A stretch of DNA of 35,869 bases from Clostridium sp. (GCA_023663705.1 JAMPGY010000025.1:1-35869), one strand, 5' to 3'; positions 8,120 through 16,874 are shown, counted from the stretch's first letter. A program made the numbers and translations. The notes: generated by a model from the letters alone, not told the origin.

Positions 8120-8908
8120 ATGGAGAATGTAGAAAAAAGCCTGCTCAATCAGGCGTGGAAATCAGTGAGTGGATATTGGGGACGTTCCGTGTGGAGCGTG
8201 GTGCTTTACGGGTTGATATGGACGGTGTTGGCGTTACTTATAGCCGGGCTTTTTGTGGCTATGGGGAACAAGCCGCGCGAAGACAACCAGATGTTTGGTA
8301 ATATGGTTGGTTTTGGGGTCTACATTCCGGCGATGATTTTCGGCTATGGCTTGTCTTACTTCTTTTTAAGTGTGGTGCGAGGAGATGAGCGCGCGGCGTG
8401 CGGTCAGGTGTTCGCGGCGTTAAAAAGCACGCGTGAGGCGGGCACGGCTTTGCTCCACGGTCTGTATGTGGGGCTGGGAATGGTCTGCTGTTATGTGCCG
8501 GGTGTAGTGCTGACGTATGTTTTGGGCATGACGCCTTTTATCATGCGGGATTATCCGGAGGTGTCCGGTCACGATGCGTTGAAGTGCAGCCGCACGCTGA
8601 TGAAGGGGCGTAAGTCCGACCTGTTTATGTGGGATATATCTGTGAGTGCGCTGTATGTTGGCGCGATTATTCTCGAGGCAACGATAGTAATCTATGGCTT
8701 GCTGCCTCTGCTGGGGGGTGATGAGAAGGTGGGACGTATGATTGTTGTCGGGATTGCGGCTGTGATTTTCGGTGTTATTCTCATCCTGTTTTGGATTGTG
8801 CGCAGTGCAATGTACGCCTGCTTCTACGAGCGTGCCAAGGCGGCTTATGAGGCTGAGCACGGCGCGCTGACCGGTTGCCTGACGGTCGGACGTGAGCCGG
8901 TGGAGTGA
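8120..8908 (+). CDS. DUF975-like polytopic membrane protein (paralogue of the previous gene)
   Basis: A 262-residue protein that shares the opening SLLNQAWKSVSGYWGRSVWSVVLYG and the centre CCYVPGVVLTYVLGMTPFIMRDYP, then GHDALKCSRTLMKGRKSDLFMWD, with the upstream DUF975 gene product; it has about six membrane segments. The frame is open from a TTG at 8090, but ATG 8120 is preferred because the shared family N-terminus begins there. The 200 bases upstream are AT-rich and contain several near matches to the -7 box, none perfect. Function is unknown. The two paralogues are separated by a terminator and so probably regulated independently. Confidence 0.72.
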   Translation: MENVEKSLLNQAWKSVSGYWGRSVWSVVLYGLIWTVLALLIAGLFVAMGNKPREDNQMFGNMVGFGVYIPAMIFGYGLSYFFLSVVRGDERAACGQVFAALKSTREAGTALLHGLYVGLGMVCCYVPGVVLTYVLGMTPFIMRDYPEVSGHDALKCSRTLMKGRKSDLFMWDISVSALYVGAIILEATIVIYGLLPLLGGDEKVGRMIVVGIAAVIFGVILILFWIVRSAMYACFYERAKAAYEAEHGALTGCLTVGREPVE

Positions 8909-9025
8909 TGCTGCGGCATCTGCGGATGCGGATTTCAATGAATCGGTGGGAGAGAGCGGTGTATGTTTCTTTCCTGCCGATGCTTTTTTAAAGATTAGCG
9001 GCGGAGTCTTTCTGCGGATATCGGG

Positions 9026-9286
9026 ATGGTGATTACCGGGCTGCAGTGTCCGGGCTGTGGTTCGCAGCGGGCCGTGCATAGTTTGCTGCACGCCGACCTC
9101 CGTGCTGCCTGGGGCTACAATGCTCTGCTGGTGGCCTTCCTGCCTTTTGTACTTTTGCTTTGTGTGGCCGAGTGGCAACGCATGCGCTGGCCGTTGCTCT
9201 ACAATGGTCTCCATCGCCCCGTGGTAATCCGGGCCTGCTTCCTCATTGTCTGCCTGTGGGCCGTGGGGCGCAACCTCATGGGCTGA
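9026..9286 (+). CDS. DUF2752 family membrane protein, possibly 5'-truncated
   Basis: An 86-residue protein with the DUF2752 core TGLQCPGCGSQRAVH near residues 4-18, then WGYNALLVAFLPF and a second hydrophobic segment near residues 68-82. The function of the family is unknown. Family members usually have an extra N-terminal membrane helix and an FFP motif just before the CPxCG core. Here the ATG sits almost on the core, and a different frame upstream (roughly 8964-9005) reads GVCFFPADAFLKISG, which resembles that missing part. This suggests an old frameshift or a truncated N-terminus, though the remaining core is intact. The next upstream stop in frame is 8996-8998. Confidence 0.62.
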   Translation: MVITGLQCPGCGSQRAVHSLLHADLRAAWGYNALLVAFLPFVLLLCVAEWQRMRWPLLYNGLHRPVVIRACFLIVCLWAVGRNLMG

Positions 9287-9349
9287 CCGTGATCTGTCGG
9301 CCATACTCGTTTCCGTCCTCTCTCTTTTTTTATCTTCTGTCTCTTGGGT

Positions 9350-9428
9350 TTGCCTATGTTTTGTGCACAAAAAGGGGCAAAGTTGCCTATGCTTTGTGCA
9401 AAAATAGAGCCAAAGTTGCCTATGTTTT
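9350..9428 (+). repeat. 33-bp tandem repeats upstream of the AAA ATPase gene
   Basis: TTGCCTATG recurs at 9350, 9383 and 9416, an exact 33-base period. Units 9350-9382 and 9383-9415 agree at most positions; the third is partial. The first unit contains the perfect palindrome TTTTGTGCACAAAA (9359-9372). The array ends 13 bases before the promoter box of the ATPase gene, so it may bind a regulator. It is not a CRISPR array: units are directly abutting with no spacers. Confidence 0.65.
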
Positions 9429-9441
9429 AGGAATGTTTTTC

Positions 9442-9449
9442 TATCTTTG
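9442..9449 (+). promoter_or_regulatory. -7 promoter box for the AAA ATPase gene
   Basis: TATCTTTG fits TAnnTTTG and lies 23 bases before ATG 9473. The nearest TTG is 23 bases upstream, inside the last 33-bp repeat, a little beyond the ideal spacing. Confidence 0.6.
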
Positions 9450-9472
9450 CGTAAGATAAATTGTTGAATATC

Positions 9473-10831
9473 ATGTTTGAACGCGATATAATCCATCAGC
9501 TCAGGGCTTGGGGGCTTCGTGAAGAACGTAAGCCACTCGTGTTGCGGGGTGCCCGTCAGGTGGGGAAAACCACCGTCGTAAGCCAGTTCGGGCGCGAATT
9601 TGATGTATTCATTTCTCTCAATCTGGAGCATGAGGCCGATGCCAGGGCCTTCCGTCTGTCGGACGATGTGAAGGAAGTGGTCAACTACATCTGTGTGCTT
9701 AAAAAGCAGTCTTTGCCGGAAGCGGGGCGTGTGCTGCTGTTTATAGACGAGATTCAGAACGAACCCAAGGCCGTGGCGTTGTTGCGCTACTTCTACGAGG
9801 AAATGCCCCATCTCCATGTCATCGCGGCCGGTTCCCGCCTGCATGCCTTGGTTCGGCAGCGTGTGTCTTTCCCCGTCGGGCGGGTGGAATATCTGTCGTT
9901 GCGCCCTTGTTCTTTCCGCGAATATCTGAATGCCACGGGGGATGGGATTCTGGCGGACGAGATGAAGCGCGGGGCGCTGTCCGGCATCTTTCATGTCGAG
10001 CTGATTCGTCGGTTCAACCGTTACGCCCTTGTGGGGGGAATGCCGGAAGCGGTGGCTGCCTATGCGGGTCACGGTGATGTGCAGCGGCTGGCTCCCATCT
10101 ATCGTTCGCTGCTCAACGGCTACAATGAAGACGTGGAGAAATACGCGCGCAGCGATGCGCAGGCCAAGGTGATGCGTCATGTGTTGCGGACCGGATGGGG
10201 CATGTCCGGCCAGGCCATCAAGTTTGCCGGTTTTGGCCAAAGCTCTTATTCCAGCCGCGAGATACACGAGGCGCTTGATGTGCTCCAAAAGGCTTTTCTT
10301 CTCTATCTGGATTATCCGGTCACCTCCACTCAGGTTCCTGCGCTTCCGGCTCTTACCCGTTCACCCAAGCTGATTTGGGTGGACTGTGGGCTGGTGAACT
10401 TCCATGCCGGAGTGCAGTTGGAATACCTTCAGGAGAAGAGTCTGCTGGACACCTGGAGAGGGTATGCTGCCGAGCAGGTGGTGGCGCAGGAACTGCGTGT
10501 GGCGCTCGACCGGCACTATTTGGCGGAGCAGCACTTTTGGGTTCGCGACAAGAAGGGAGCCACGGCAGAGGTGGACTTTGTGTGGCAGCGGGGCAATCAG
10601 CTGATACCCATCGAAGTGAAGGCCGGAAGAAATGCCCACTTGCGTTCCATTCATGTCTTTATGGAGCAGGCGCCCCAAACGGAGGTGGCTGTGCGTGTGT
10701 GGGGCGAACCTTTTTCGGTGGACAGTGTGACCACCTCTGCCGGGCGGACATTCCGCCTGGTGAATCTCCCGTTTTATATGGTGGAGGCGTTGCCGGAGGT
10801 GCTGGACGCGGTGTACGGCGATAATCTGTAA
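9473..10831 (+). CDS. AAA-type ATPase with DUF4143 domain
   Basis: A 452-residue protein. The N-terminal AAA_14-type ATPase has Walker A GARQVGKTT (residues 26-34) and Walker B VLLFIDEIQ, followed by a sensor-like HVIAAGSRLHAL. The C-terminal DUF4143 region ends with KKGATAEVDFVWQRGNQLIPIEVKAG, which keeps the D...E-x-K spacing of PD-(D/E)XK nuclease-like folds. Such proteins are common and multicopy in Bacteroidales; their role is unclear, with DNA-related or toxin/antitoxin-like roles suggested by fold only. The frame opens at TTG 9461, but ATG 9473 gives the usual family start. It has its own promoter and an unusual repeat array upstream. Confidence 0.85.
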   Translation: MFERDIIHQLRAWGLREERKPLVLRGARQVGKTTVVSQFGREFDVFISLNLEHEADARAFRLSDDVKEVVNYICVLKKQSLPEAGRVLLFIDEIQNEPKAVALLRYFYEEMPHLHVIAAGSRLHALVRQRVSFPVGRVEYLSLRPCSFREYLNATGDGILADEMKRGALSGIFHVELIRRFNRYALVGGMPEAVAAYAGHGDVQRLAPIYRSLLNGYNEDVEKYARSDAQAKVMRHVLRTGWGMSGQAIKFAGFGQSSYSSREIHEALDVLQKAFLLYLDYPVTSTQVPALPALTRSPKLIWVDCGLVNFHAGVQLEYLQEKSLLDTWRGYAAEQVVAQELRVALDRHYLAEQHFWVRDKKGATAEVDFVWQRGNQLIPIEVKAGRNAHLRSIHVFMEQAPQTEVAVRVWGEPFSVDSVTTSAGRTFRLVNLPFYMVEALPEVLDAVYGDNL

Positions 10832-10947
10832 GTTGTACGGCCTTCCGGGGGGCTTTGTGGTCGCTTCCGCCCGATGGGGGATAAGCTAAGCTGCATTTCG
10901 GCATAAATATTTCAAGCAAGCTTGATATTTCTGCACTCAATTTGCAT

Positions 10948-10955
10948 TATCTTTG
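10948..10955 (+). promoter_or_regulatory. -7 promoter box for trmB
   Basis: TATCTTTG, 20 bases before the trmB ATG. Just upstream, 10905-10930 forms an imperfect palindrome around TTCAAGC-AA-GCTTGA, a possible operator. Confidence 0.55.
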
Positions 10956-10975
10956 CATCTCAAAAATAGAATGAT

Positions 10976-11755
10976 ATGGGCAAAGGTAAATTGGCAAAGT
11001 TTGCAGACATGGCAAGTTATCCCCACGTGTTTGAATATCCCTATTCGGCCGTGGAGGATGTGCCGTTCGACATGAAGGGGCGCTGGCACGAGGACTTCTT
11101 TCACAACGATAATCCTATCGTGCTGGAACTGGGCTGCGGACGCGGGGAGTACACCGTGGGGCTGGCGCGGCTCTATCCCGAAAAGAATTTCATCGGTGTG
11201 GACATCAAGGGAGCGCGCATGTGGACGGGAGCCACGGAGGCTTTGCGCGAGGGACTGCCCAATGCGGCTTTCCTGCGCACGAACATCGAGATAATCGACC
11301 GCTTCTTTGCCGCCGGAGAGGTGAGCGAGATATGGCTCACATTCAGCGACCCGCAGATGAAGAAGGTGACCAAGCGGCTCACGTCCACCTACTTCATGGA
11401 GCGCTATCGCCGCTTCCTCGTGGACGGCGGACTGGTGCATCTGAAGACCGATTCCAACTTCCTGTTCACCTATACCACCTGTATGGTGGAGAAGAACGCC
11501 CTGCCGTGTGAGTTCTCCACCACCGACCTTTATCACAGCGAGTGGGCCGAACATCCCGAGACGGAGGAAGCACGCATACTGGGCATCCGCACCTACTACG
11601 AGCAGCAGTGGATAGACCGTGGGCTGAACATCAAGTATATGCGTTTCCGCCTGCCGCACGGATCCGTGCTGGCCGAGCCCGAGGTGGAGATAGAGCTGGA
11701 CGACTACCGTAGCTACAACCGCAGCAAGCGGAGCGGGTCGGCCACAAGTAAATGA
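10976..11755 (+). CDS. trmB: tRNA (guanine-N7-)-methyltransferase
   Basis: A 259-residue SAM-dependent enzyme that methylates G46 in the variable loop of tRNAs. The SAM-binding motif [12 protein letters not shown] lies at residues 49-60, the acidic [12 protein letters not shown] follows, and [12 protein letters not shown] (119-130) is the position of the FPDPWPK-like catalytic motif. The N-terminal extension of about 45 residues is usual for Bacteroidetes members. The stop overlaps a possible ATG of the next gene (11752) by 4 bases, so trmB and mrp are probably cotranscribed from the promoter box at 10948. Confidence 0.92.
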   Translation: MGKGKLAKFADMASYPHVFEYPYSAVEDVPFDMKGRWHEDFFHNDNPIVLELGCGRGEYTVGLARLYPEKNFIGVDIKGARMWTGATEALREGLPNAAFLRTNIEIIDRFFAAGEVSEIWLTFSDPQMKKVTKRLTSTYFMERYRRFLVDGGLVHLKTDSNFLFTYTTCMVEKNALPCEFSTTDLYHSEWAEHPETEEARILGIRTYYEQQWIDRGLNIKYMRFRLPHGSVLAEPEVEIELDDYRSYNRSKRSGSATSK

Positions 11756-11781
11756 CGAACCCCGACAATAAGCATAGCATT

Positions 11782-12882
11782 ATGGAAATATACCCTCAGA
11801 TGATTATGGACGCCCTGGCCACGGTGCGCTATCCGGGCACGGGCAAGAATATTGTGGAGATGGGCATGGTGGAGGACGACCTCCGCATAGCCGGTCTGCA
11901 CGTGAGTTTCTCTCTGCTGTTCGACAAGCCCACCGACCCCTTCCTGCGTTCGCTGGTGAAGGCCTCGGAGGCCGCCATCCACGCCTATGTGGGCAAGGAG
12001 GTGGAGGTGGAGATCGTCACCAAGAGCCTGCAGGCACCCCGCCCCGAGGTGGGGCAGTTGTTGCCCGGGGTGAAGAACATCATTGCCGTGTCCTCGGGCA
12101 AGGGTGGTGTGGGCAAGTCCACCGTGGCGGCCAATCTGGCCGTGTCGCTGGCCCGCATGGGCTATAAGGTGGGACTGCTGGACGCCGACATCTTCGGACC
12201 GAGCATGCCCAAGATGTTCCGGGAGGAGGATGCCCGTCCGTATGCCGAGAATATCAACGGGCGTGACCTGATTGTGCCCATCGAGAAATACGGCGTGAAG
12301 ATGCTTTCCATCGGCTTCTTCGTCAATCCCGACCAGGCCACGTTGTGGCGCGGCGGCATGGCCAGCAATGCCCTGAAGCAGCTGATAGGCGACGCAGACT
12401 GGGGCGAACTGGATTATTTTGTTCTGGACACTCCGCCGGGCACGAGCGACATCCACCTCACGCTGGTGCAGACGCTGGCCCTGACGGGTGCGGTCATCGT
12501 GAGCACACCCCAACAGGTGGCGCTGGCCGATGCGCGCAAGGGCATCGATATGTATCGCAACGAGAAGGTGAACGTGCCCATCCTGGGATTGGTGGAGAAT
12601 ATGGCGTGGTTCACGCCGGCCGAGTTGCCCGACCACAAGTACTACATCTTCGGTCGCGAGGGCGTGAAGCGTCTGGCCGAGGAGATGGACATCCCCTTGC
12701 TGGGACAGATTCCCGTGGTGGAGAGCGTGTGTGAGAACGGAGACAAGGGCACGCCCGAGGCGCTGGACGACAACAGCATGGTGGGACGTGCCTTCCGACA
12801 ATTGGCTGCACGGGTGGTCACCCAGACCGACAAGCGGAATCTGGAGCAGGCTCCCACACAGATTGTGGAGATGAAGAAATAA
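11782..12882 (+). CDS. mrp: Mrp/NBP35 family iron-sulfur cluster carrier ATPase
   Basis: A 366-residue P-loop protein (from ATG 11782). An N-terminal MIP18/DUF59 domain (about residues 1-85) is followed by the deviant Walker A GKGGVGKST (106-114), DADIFGPSMPKMF and DTPPGTSDIHLT. Mrp/ApbC proteins bind and hand over Fe-S clusters in the cytosol. The CxxC that bridges the cluster in classical Mrp, after ENM, is absent: here the segment reads ENMAWFTPAELPDHKYY. This variant is, to my knowledge, usual in Bacteroidetes. ATG 11752, overlapping the trmB stop, would add ten residues; 11782 is preferred because related proteins start with M-x-IYPQ. A bidirectional terminator follows. Confidence 0.93.
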   Translation: MEIYPQMIMDALATVRYPGTGKNIVEMGMVEDDLRIAGLHVSFSLLFDKPTDPFLRSLVKASEAAIHAYVGKEVEVEIVTKSLQAPRPEVGQLLPGVKNIIAVSSGKGGVGKSTVAANLAVSLARMGYKVGLLDADIFGPSMPKMFREEDARPYAENINGRDLIVPIEKYGVKMLSIGFFVNPDQATLWRGGMASNALKQLIGDADWGELDYFVLDTPPGTSDIHLTLVQTLALTGAVIVSTPQQVALADARKGIDMYRNEKVNVPILGLVENMAWFTPAELPDHKYYIFGREGVKRLAEEMDIPLLGQIPVVESVCENGDKGTPEALDDNSMVGRAFRQLAARVVTQTDKRNLEQAPTQIVEMKK

Positions 12883-12944
12883 GTGGGGCGGGGAGGGCAG
12901 AGGAACCCTCTGCCACCGAACCCTCGCCGCACAAGGGAAAAAGA

Positions 12945-12993
12945 AAACCTCCCGCACTGGATTCCGGCATTCCGGACGCTGTGCGGGAGGTTT
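12945..12993. terminator. Bidirectional terminator between mrp and kduI
   Basis: Arms 12945-12957 (AAACCTCCCGCAC) and 12981-12993 are perfect complements over 13 bases; the loop holds a second small stem TCCGG/CCGGA. A-rich sequence on the left and T-rich on the right suit termination in both directions between these convergent genes. Confidence 0.85.
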
Positions 12994-13022
12994 CTATACT
13001 ATATAAGGTGTAGTGGCCGGGC

Positions 13023-13979
13023 TTAGCGCATGTCCAGATACTTAATCTCGTCCTTGTCGCTATACTTCAGGTTCTCTCCTCCCATGCCCCAGATAAACGT
13101 GTAGTTGCTCGTTCCGGCTGCAGCGTGGATGCTCCATTCGGGCGAGGTGATGGCCTGCTCGTTGTGGAGCCATACGAGGCGCTCCTGCTGAGGCTCGCCC
13201 ATCAGGTGGCAGATGGCGTTACCCTCGGGCAGGTTGAAGTAGAAGTAGGCCTCCATGCGGCGTGTATGCGTGTGGGCGGGCATGGTGTTCCACACGCTGC
13301 CTGGAGCCAGTTCGGTGAGTCCCACCTGCAGTTGGTTGGTGCCTCCGTCCTTCACGCGCTCCAGCACGTCCTTCACAATCATCTGGTTTACCACGCGCTT
13401 GTTGCTGTCCTCGGCCTTGCCGTAGCCATCGCTGATGGCCAGTGCATAGGTCTTCTTGTTCTTCTCATACTTGGCCTTATCGGTGGTGATGAGCTGGGTG
13501 ACGAACGGCTTGTAGGCCGGTGCGGAGTTGATGTAGAACTTGGCCGGATGGGCGGCGTCTGTGCTCTTGAACGTCACGTCCTTGTGGCCGCACCCCACAT
13601 ACAGCGCCTCTTTATACTCCATCGGATATTCTTTGCCGTCCACCACCACGGTGCCGGCTCCGCCGATGTTGATGACGCCCAGTTCGCGGCGCTCGAGGAA
13701 ATAGGTGATTTCCGGTCCCAGTTCGTGGAATGTCTCCAGTTTCAGTTCTTTACTAACAGGCATGATTCCGCCGTAAATCAGGCGATCGTAGAGCGTGTAG
13801 GTAAGGTTGATTTCGCCCGGCACCATCACCTTGGGCATCATGAAGCGGCTGCGCAGCGTTTCCGTGTCGTAGTGCTTCACATCATCGGGGTGGCAGGCGG
13901 TCTGCACCGTGTAGTTCATTTGTGCCCGTCCGCTCAGTGCGGCCAAGCCCAGGCACATGGCTAATGCAATTCTTTTCAT
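13023..13979 (-). CDS. kduI: 5-keto-4-deoxyuronate isomerase (KduI) with a signal peptide
   Basis: A 318-residue protein. Residues 21-318 match the full KduI family, which interconverts 5-keto-4-deoxyuronate and 2,5-diketo-3-deoxygluconate during breakdown of pectin and glycosaminoglycan uronates. The expected metal ligands are His236, His238, Glu243 and His285 ([13 protein letters not shown] and [10 protein letters not shown]). Residues 1-20 ([20 protein letters not shown]) form a clear export signal ending just before the normal family start MNYTVQT, so the enzyme is probably periplasmic, whereas KduI is normally cytoplasmic. The frame is open further upstream, but those codons lie inside the transporter gene; ATG 13979 is chosen. 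It follows the IIC-like transporter gene by 40 bases and is likely cotranscribed with it. Confidence 0.88.
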   Translation of the reverse strand: MKRIALAMCLGLAALSGRAQMNYTVQTACHPDDVKHYDTETLRSRFMMPKVMVPGEINLTYTLYDRLIYGGIMPVSKELKLETFHELGPEITYFLERRELGVINIGGAGTVVVDGKEYPMEYKEALYVGCGHKDVTFKSTDAAHPAKFYINSAPAYKPFVTQLITTDKAKYEKNKKTYALAISDGYGKAEDSNKRVVNQMIVKDVLERVKDGGTNQLQVGLTELAPGSVWNTMPAHTHTRRMEAYFYFNLPEGNAICHLMGEPQQERLVWLHNEQAITSPEWSIHAAAGTSNYTFIWGMGGENLKYSDKDEIKYLDMR

Positions 13980-14019
13980 GATTGTCTTATGTTTTAAACG
14001 GTTTGATAGTGTCGTGTGG

Positions 14020-15468
14020 CTATCGGTTGATGCGGCGGCGGTTCCACCACACCAGTCCTGCGGTGCACAGTGTGAGCGCGGCGGCACCGATGTAGAGGCT
14101 GTATCGGCAGGCGGCGTAGATGACGATGGCCAGCGGGCTGGAGGCAAAGTCGAGGCTTCCGGCCTGGAATCCGGCAGGTACGGCCACCGACTTGTCGTCC
14201 GGGTGAAGCTGCTGCACGAACTCGGCCGCATGGGTGAAGTCGCCGGCCATCCACGTCACGAAGTACAGGCCGCACACCATCATCACGGCACCGATGATGA
14301 AACTCTTCAGCACGTTACCCTTGGTGAGCGGAAGGATGAGCGGGAACACGTAGAACATGCCCGCCAGCGAGGCCAGAGGCAGAAACTGATTGCCCGGCAG
14401 GACGACGGCCAGCACCAGCGTGAAGGGGATGAGCAGCAGGCTCACCACCAGTGTGGCGGGATGACCGATTACCAAGGCCGGCGACATGCCGATGTAGAAC
14501 TCTTTCTTCTCGCCGAACCGGCGTGCGATGAGTTGGCGGGTGGCGTCGGAGATGGGTTTCAGTCCTTCGATAAAGAGCGAGGTGATGCGGGGGATGAGCT
14601 CCATCACGGCACCCATCTTGATGCCCAGTCCCAGTATGGCGGGAATGCCGCCGGCAAACTGGCGGATTTCCGCGTTGCCGTTGGCAAAGGCGGGCAACTG
14701 TCCGCCGGTCGGGTTGTAGCCGCTAATCAACTGTTCCATGTTCTCGCAGGCCAGACAGGCGATGAGGCACCCGATGATGACACCCAGGAAGAGCGGCTCG
14801 CCGAACAGGCCGAACTTCTTTTTCATGCCTTCGGCGTCGATGTTCAGCCGGTCGAAGCCGGGTATGCGATCCAGAGCCTTGTTGATGGCGGCCGCAAACG
14901 GCACGAAGCCCTGGCAGAAAGGTTGGGGGATGGAGATGCCTTCCATGCCCTCATAAAACTGCTGGAATTTCTTGGCCGTCACATCGGCCAGCACCAGTGT
15001 GATGATATAGCATACGATGGCGGCGAAGAATCCCCACAGCAGGCTCTCGCCCGTCATGAAGTAGACTACGGCGCCGATGAAGGCAAAATGCCAGTAGTTC
15101 CACAGGTCGATGTTCACCGTGCGGGTGCAGCCCAGCAGCAGGAGCAGCAGGTTCACGCCCAGGCACACGGGGATGATGAAAGCGCCCACCGACGTGTTGT
15201 AGGCCACGGAGGCGGCTGCAGGCCATCCCATGTCGAACACGCCGAGGTTGAGGTTGAATATGGCGGCCAGGTCGTGCAGGGCAGGGCTGAGCGATGAGGT
15301 GAGCAGGCCGGTGACTACGGACAGTCCCACAAAGCCCACGCCCACATACAATCCGCTCTTGAGCGCCCGGGAAAAAGGAATGCGGATGCACACTCCCAGC
15401 AGGGTGAAGATGATGGGCATCATGACGGCGGCGCCCAGACCGATGATGTAGCTGAAAACGGTTTCCAT
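14020..15468 (-). CDS. GatC-like PTS galactitol IIC family membrane transporter
   Basis: A 482-residue polytopic protein with about ten or more membrane segments, matching the EIIC-GAT (galactitol PTS IIC) family; the family signature [11 protein letters not shown] is present in the middle and [21 protein letters not shown] after it. Classical GatC works with IIA and IIB phosphotransfer proteins, but none is encoded nearby and Bacteroidetes generally lack a complete sugar PTS, so this may act as a facilitator or secondary transporter. It is directly upstream of the signal-peptide KduI gene, suggesting that it imports a uronate-derived ketose made in the periplasm. That substrate is inferred from context only. 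Confidence 0.82.
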   Translation of the reverse strand: METVFSYIIGLGAAVMMPIIFTLLGVCIRIPFSRALKSGLYVGVGFVGLSVVTGLLTSSLSPALHDLAAIFNLNLGVFDMGWPAAASVAYNTSVGAFIIPVCLGVNLLLLLLGCTRTVNIDLWNYWHFAFIGAVVYFMTGESLLWGFFAAIVCYIITLVLADVTAKKFQQFYEGMEGISIPQPFCQGFVPFAAAINKALDRIPGFDRLNIDAEGMKKKFGLFGEPLFLGVIIGCLIACLACENMEQLISGYNPTGGQLPAFANGNAEIRQFAGGIPAILGLGIKMGAVMELIPRITSLFIEGLKPISDATRQLIARRFGEKKEFYIGMSPALVIGHPATLVVSLLLIPFTLVLAVVLPGNQFLPLASLAGMFYVFPLILPLTKGNVLKSFIIGAVMMVCGLYFVTWMAGDFTHAAEFVQQLHPDDKSVAVPAGFQAGSLDFASSPLAIVIYAACRYSLYIGAAALTLCTAGLVWWNRRRINR

Positions 15469-15588
15469 GCTTGTTAGATTGTGTTTGTTGGTTAATAATG
15501 AATACGTTCTTTTGTCGTATCAGGGGCGAAATTAACCAAAAATAATCGGGAGTGCAAACAAGCGGGGGAATATCTTTTGAAATAAGTG

Positions 15589-16194
15589 TCAAAAGTAGTA
15601 GCCTGCGGACAGCGTGAGGGATAGGTCGCACTGCCGGCCCACATACGCGGCATCGATGGCCGGTGTGAGTATCCACCTACGGAAACCCCAGTCAAACCCC
15701 ATCCCGGCCATGAGGGCGAAGCCCCGTTTGTGGGTCTTGCAGCCCAGGGTGATGAGTCCGTCGTTGCCGTCTGTGGGTTGGTAGTCATCGTAGGAATGGT
15801 TGCGCATTCCGTAGCCTATCATGGCTTTCGCGTAGCAGCAGAATCGCTTGCTCGCACTCTGCCACAGGTCGAATCCGGGTCCGACCACCAGCATCAGGCA
15901 GTCCCGTTGGTCGGCAATGCCGAAGGGAGCGCCTTGCTGCATCACGGTCTTTTCGCCCGAATGTGTGCCCCAATGTGCCGTCAGGCCGCAAAACAATCGT
16001 TCCGACAGGTAGAACCGGCTGAATGCGTCGATTGAGAGTCCGTTTGCCGAGTAAGCATCCGGCATCCACTCATATCCGGTACCGATGCCCCAAAGCACGA
16101 TGCCGTCTTTCGAGTGGAGATCCTGGGCTGCTGCTTCCGCAACACAGGCCATGAGCATCATGCCCCATACCGTAAGCTTCAGCAGGCGGAACAT
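15589..16194 (-). CDS. Predicted outer-membrane beta-barrel protein, unknown function
   Basis: A 201-residue protein with a signal peptide (about residues 1-24, ending EAAAQ) and alternating hydrophobic strands rich in Gly and aromatic residues (GIGTGYEW, LFCGLTAHWG, KAMIGYGM, ALMAGMGFDWGF), ending in the C-terminal aromatic YYF typical of outer-membrane barrels. I do not recognise a specific family. Its start overlaps the end of the upstream lipoprotein gene by 16 bases, so the two are probably translated together. A small eight-stranded barrel is the most likely fold. Confidence 0.65.
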   Translation of the reverse strand: MFRLLKLTVWGMMLMACVAEAAAQDLHSKDGIVLWGIGTGYEWMPDAYSANGLSIDAFSRFYLSERLFCGLTAHWGTHSGEKTVMQQGAPFGIADQRDCLMLVVGPGFDLWQSASKRFCCYAKAMIGYGMRNHSYDDYQPTDGNDGLITLGCKTHKRGFALMAGMGFDWGFRRWILTPAIDAAYVGRQCDLSLTLSAGYYF

Positions 16195-16874
16195 TTTCTG
16201 CCGGGGGTATATTGTTCGGTAATAGCCGTAAAGTCGAAGGCGTCTATCTCTTTCTTTTCAATCTTTTCGCAGAGCACCTCGTCGTCGGCCAGATATTTCA
16301 GCCACTGTTTGCGCATGAAGGAGCGTGAACTGATGCTTCGCCCGAGGAAGAGGAGACCGTCGTCCTGACGCCTGCGGATACAATATTTTATGCCTTCGTC
16401 CGAGGCGTAGGTGACAACAAGCGAACCGTTTTTGGCCAACTTGTAGCTGTTTCCATAGGCGGTTACAATCAGGTTGTCGCCTACGCTTTTCACCACTTGC
16501 CAGCTGTTGTAGGTCTTGTATTTCTGCACGCCCTTCCGGGTGTAGGGAAACTTGAATTCGGTGAATATCAGCGTCTGCTGTTTCTCCGGATGGTTCTTAC
16601 GGGCCAGCTTCATGTAGGCGATTTCCTCGCTCTTTATTTTTTTGCGTCCCTCCTCGGTCTTGATGCTGATGGTCTTTGTTCCGCAGGACAGGTTGGATGA
16701 GCGCTGGCCGCCGATGCGTCCGTTCACCAGCTGATTGTCGTTGGTGATGATTTCCGTGTCGTAGTAGGTGGTGCCGGACACAATCAGATCCACCACCTGG
16801 CAGGAGGTGAGCATCAGCGTGCAGGCCACTGCGGCGATGAGGCTTGTGAGGGATTTTGCTTTGAAGGGTTTCAT
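16179..16874 (-). CDS. Predicted lipoprotein, unknown function
   Basis: A 231-residue protein with a lipoprotein signal: basic MKPFKAKS, hydrophobic stretch, and lipobox LTSC near residues 22-25. The mature part is hydrophilic with no motif I recognise (TEEGRKKIKSEEIAYMKL resembles segments of hypothetical Bacteroidales proteins that sense or bind at the cell envelope). The frame is open to 16901, but ATG 16874 gives the proper signal peptide and lies 25 bases after a perfect -7 box. It heads a two-gene unit with the outer-membrane barrel gene and follows a Crp/Fnr-type regulator gene. Confidence 0.6.
   Translation of the reverse strand: MKPFKAKSLTSLIAAVACTLMLTSCQVVDLIVSGTTYYDTEIITNDNQLVNGRIGGQRSSNLSCGTKTISIKTEEGRKKIKSEEIAYMKLARKNHPEKQQTLIFTEFKFPYTRKGVQKYKTYNSWQVVKSVGDNLIVTAYGNSYKLAKNGSLVVTYASDEGIKYCIRRRQDDGLLFLGRSISSRSFMRKQWLKYLADDEVLCEKIEKKEIDAFDFTAITEQYTPGRKCSAC

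Noticed and set aside
9350-9428. CRISPR-like array
   Set aside because: Units are contiguous direct repeats without spacers, only two and a half copies, no cas genes.
9160-9459. Plus-strand frame ending in repeated AY(V/A)LC peptides
   Set aside because: The repeat peptides come from the 33-bp DNA repeats; the first part is a shadow of the DUF2752 gene and the frame overlaps the ATPase promoter.
8420-10288. Long minus-strand open frame spanning the DUF975-like, DUF2752 and AAA ATPase genes
   Set aside because: Same reason: mirror of real genes, composition typical of shadow frames, crosses intergenic regions and the 33-bp repeats.
13957-15297. Long plus-strand open frame opposite the IIC transporter
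   Set aside because: Highly charged, Gln/His-rich shadow of a well-conserved membrane protein gene.
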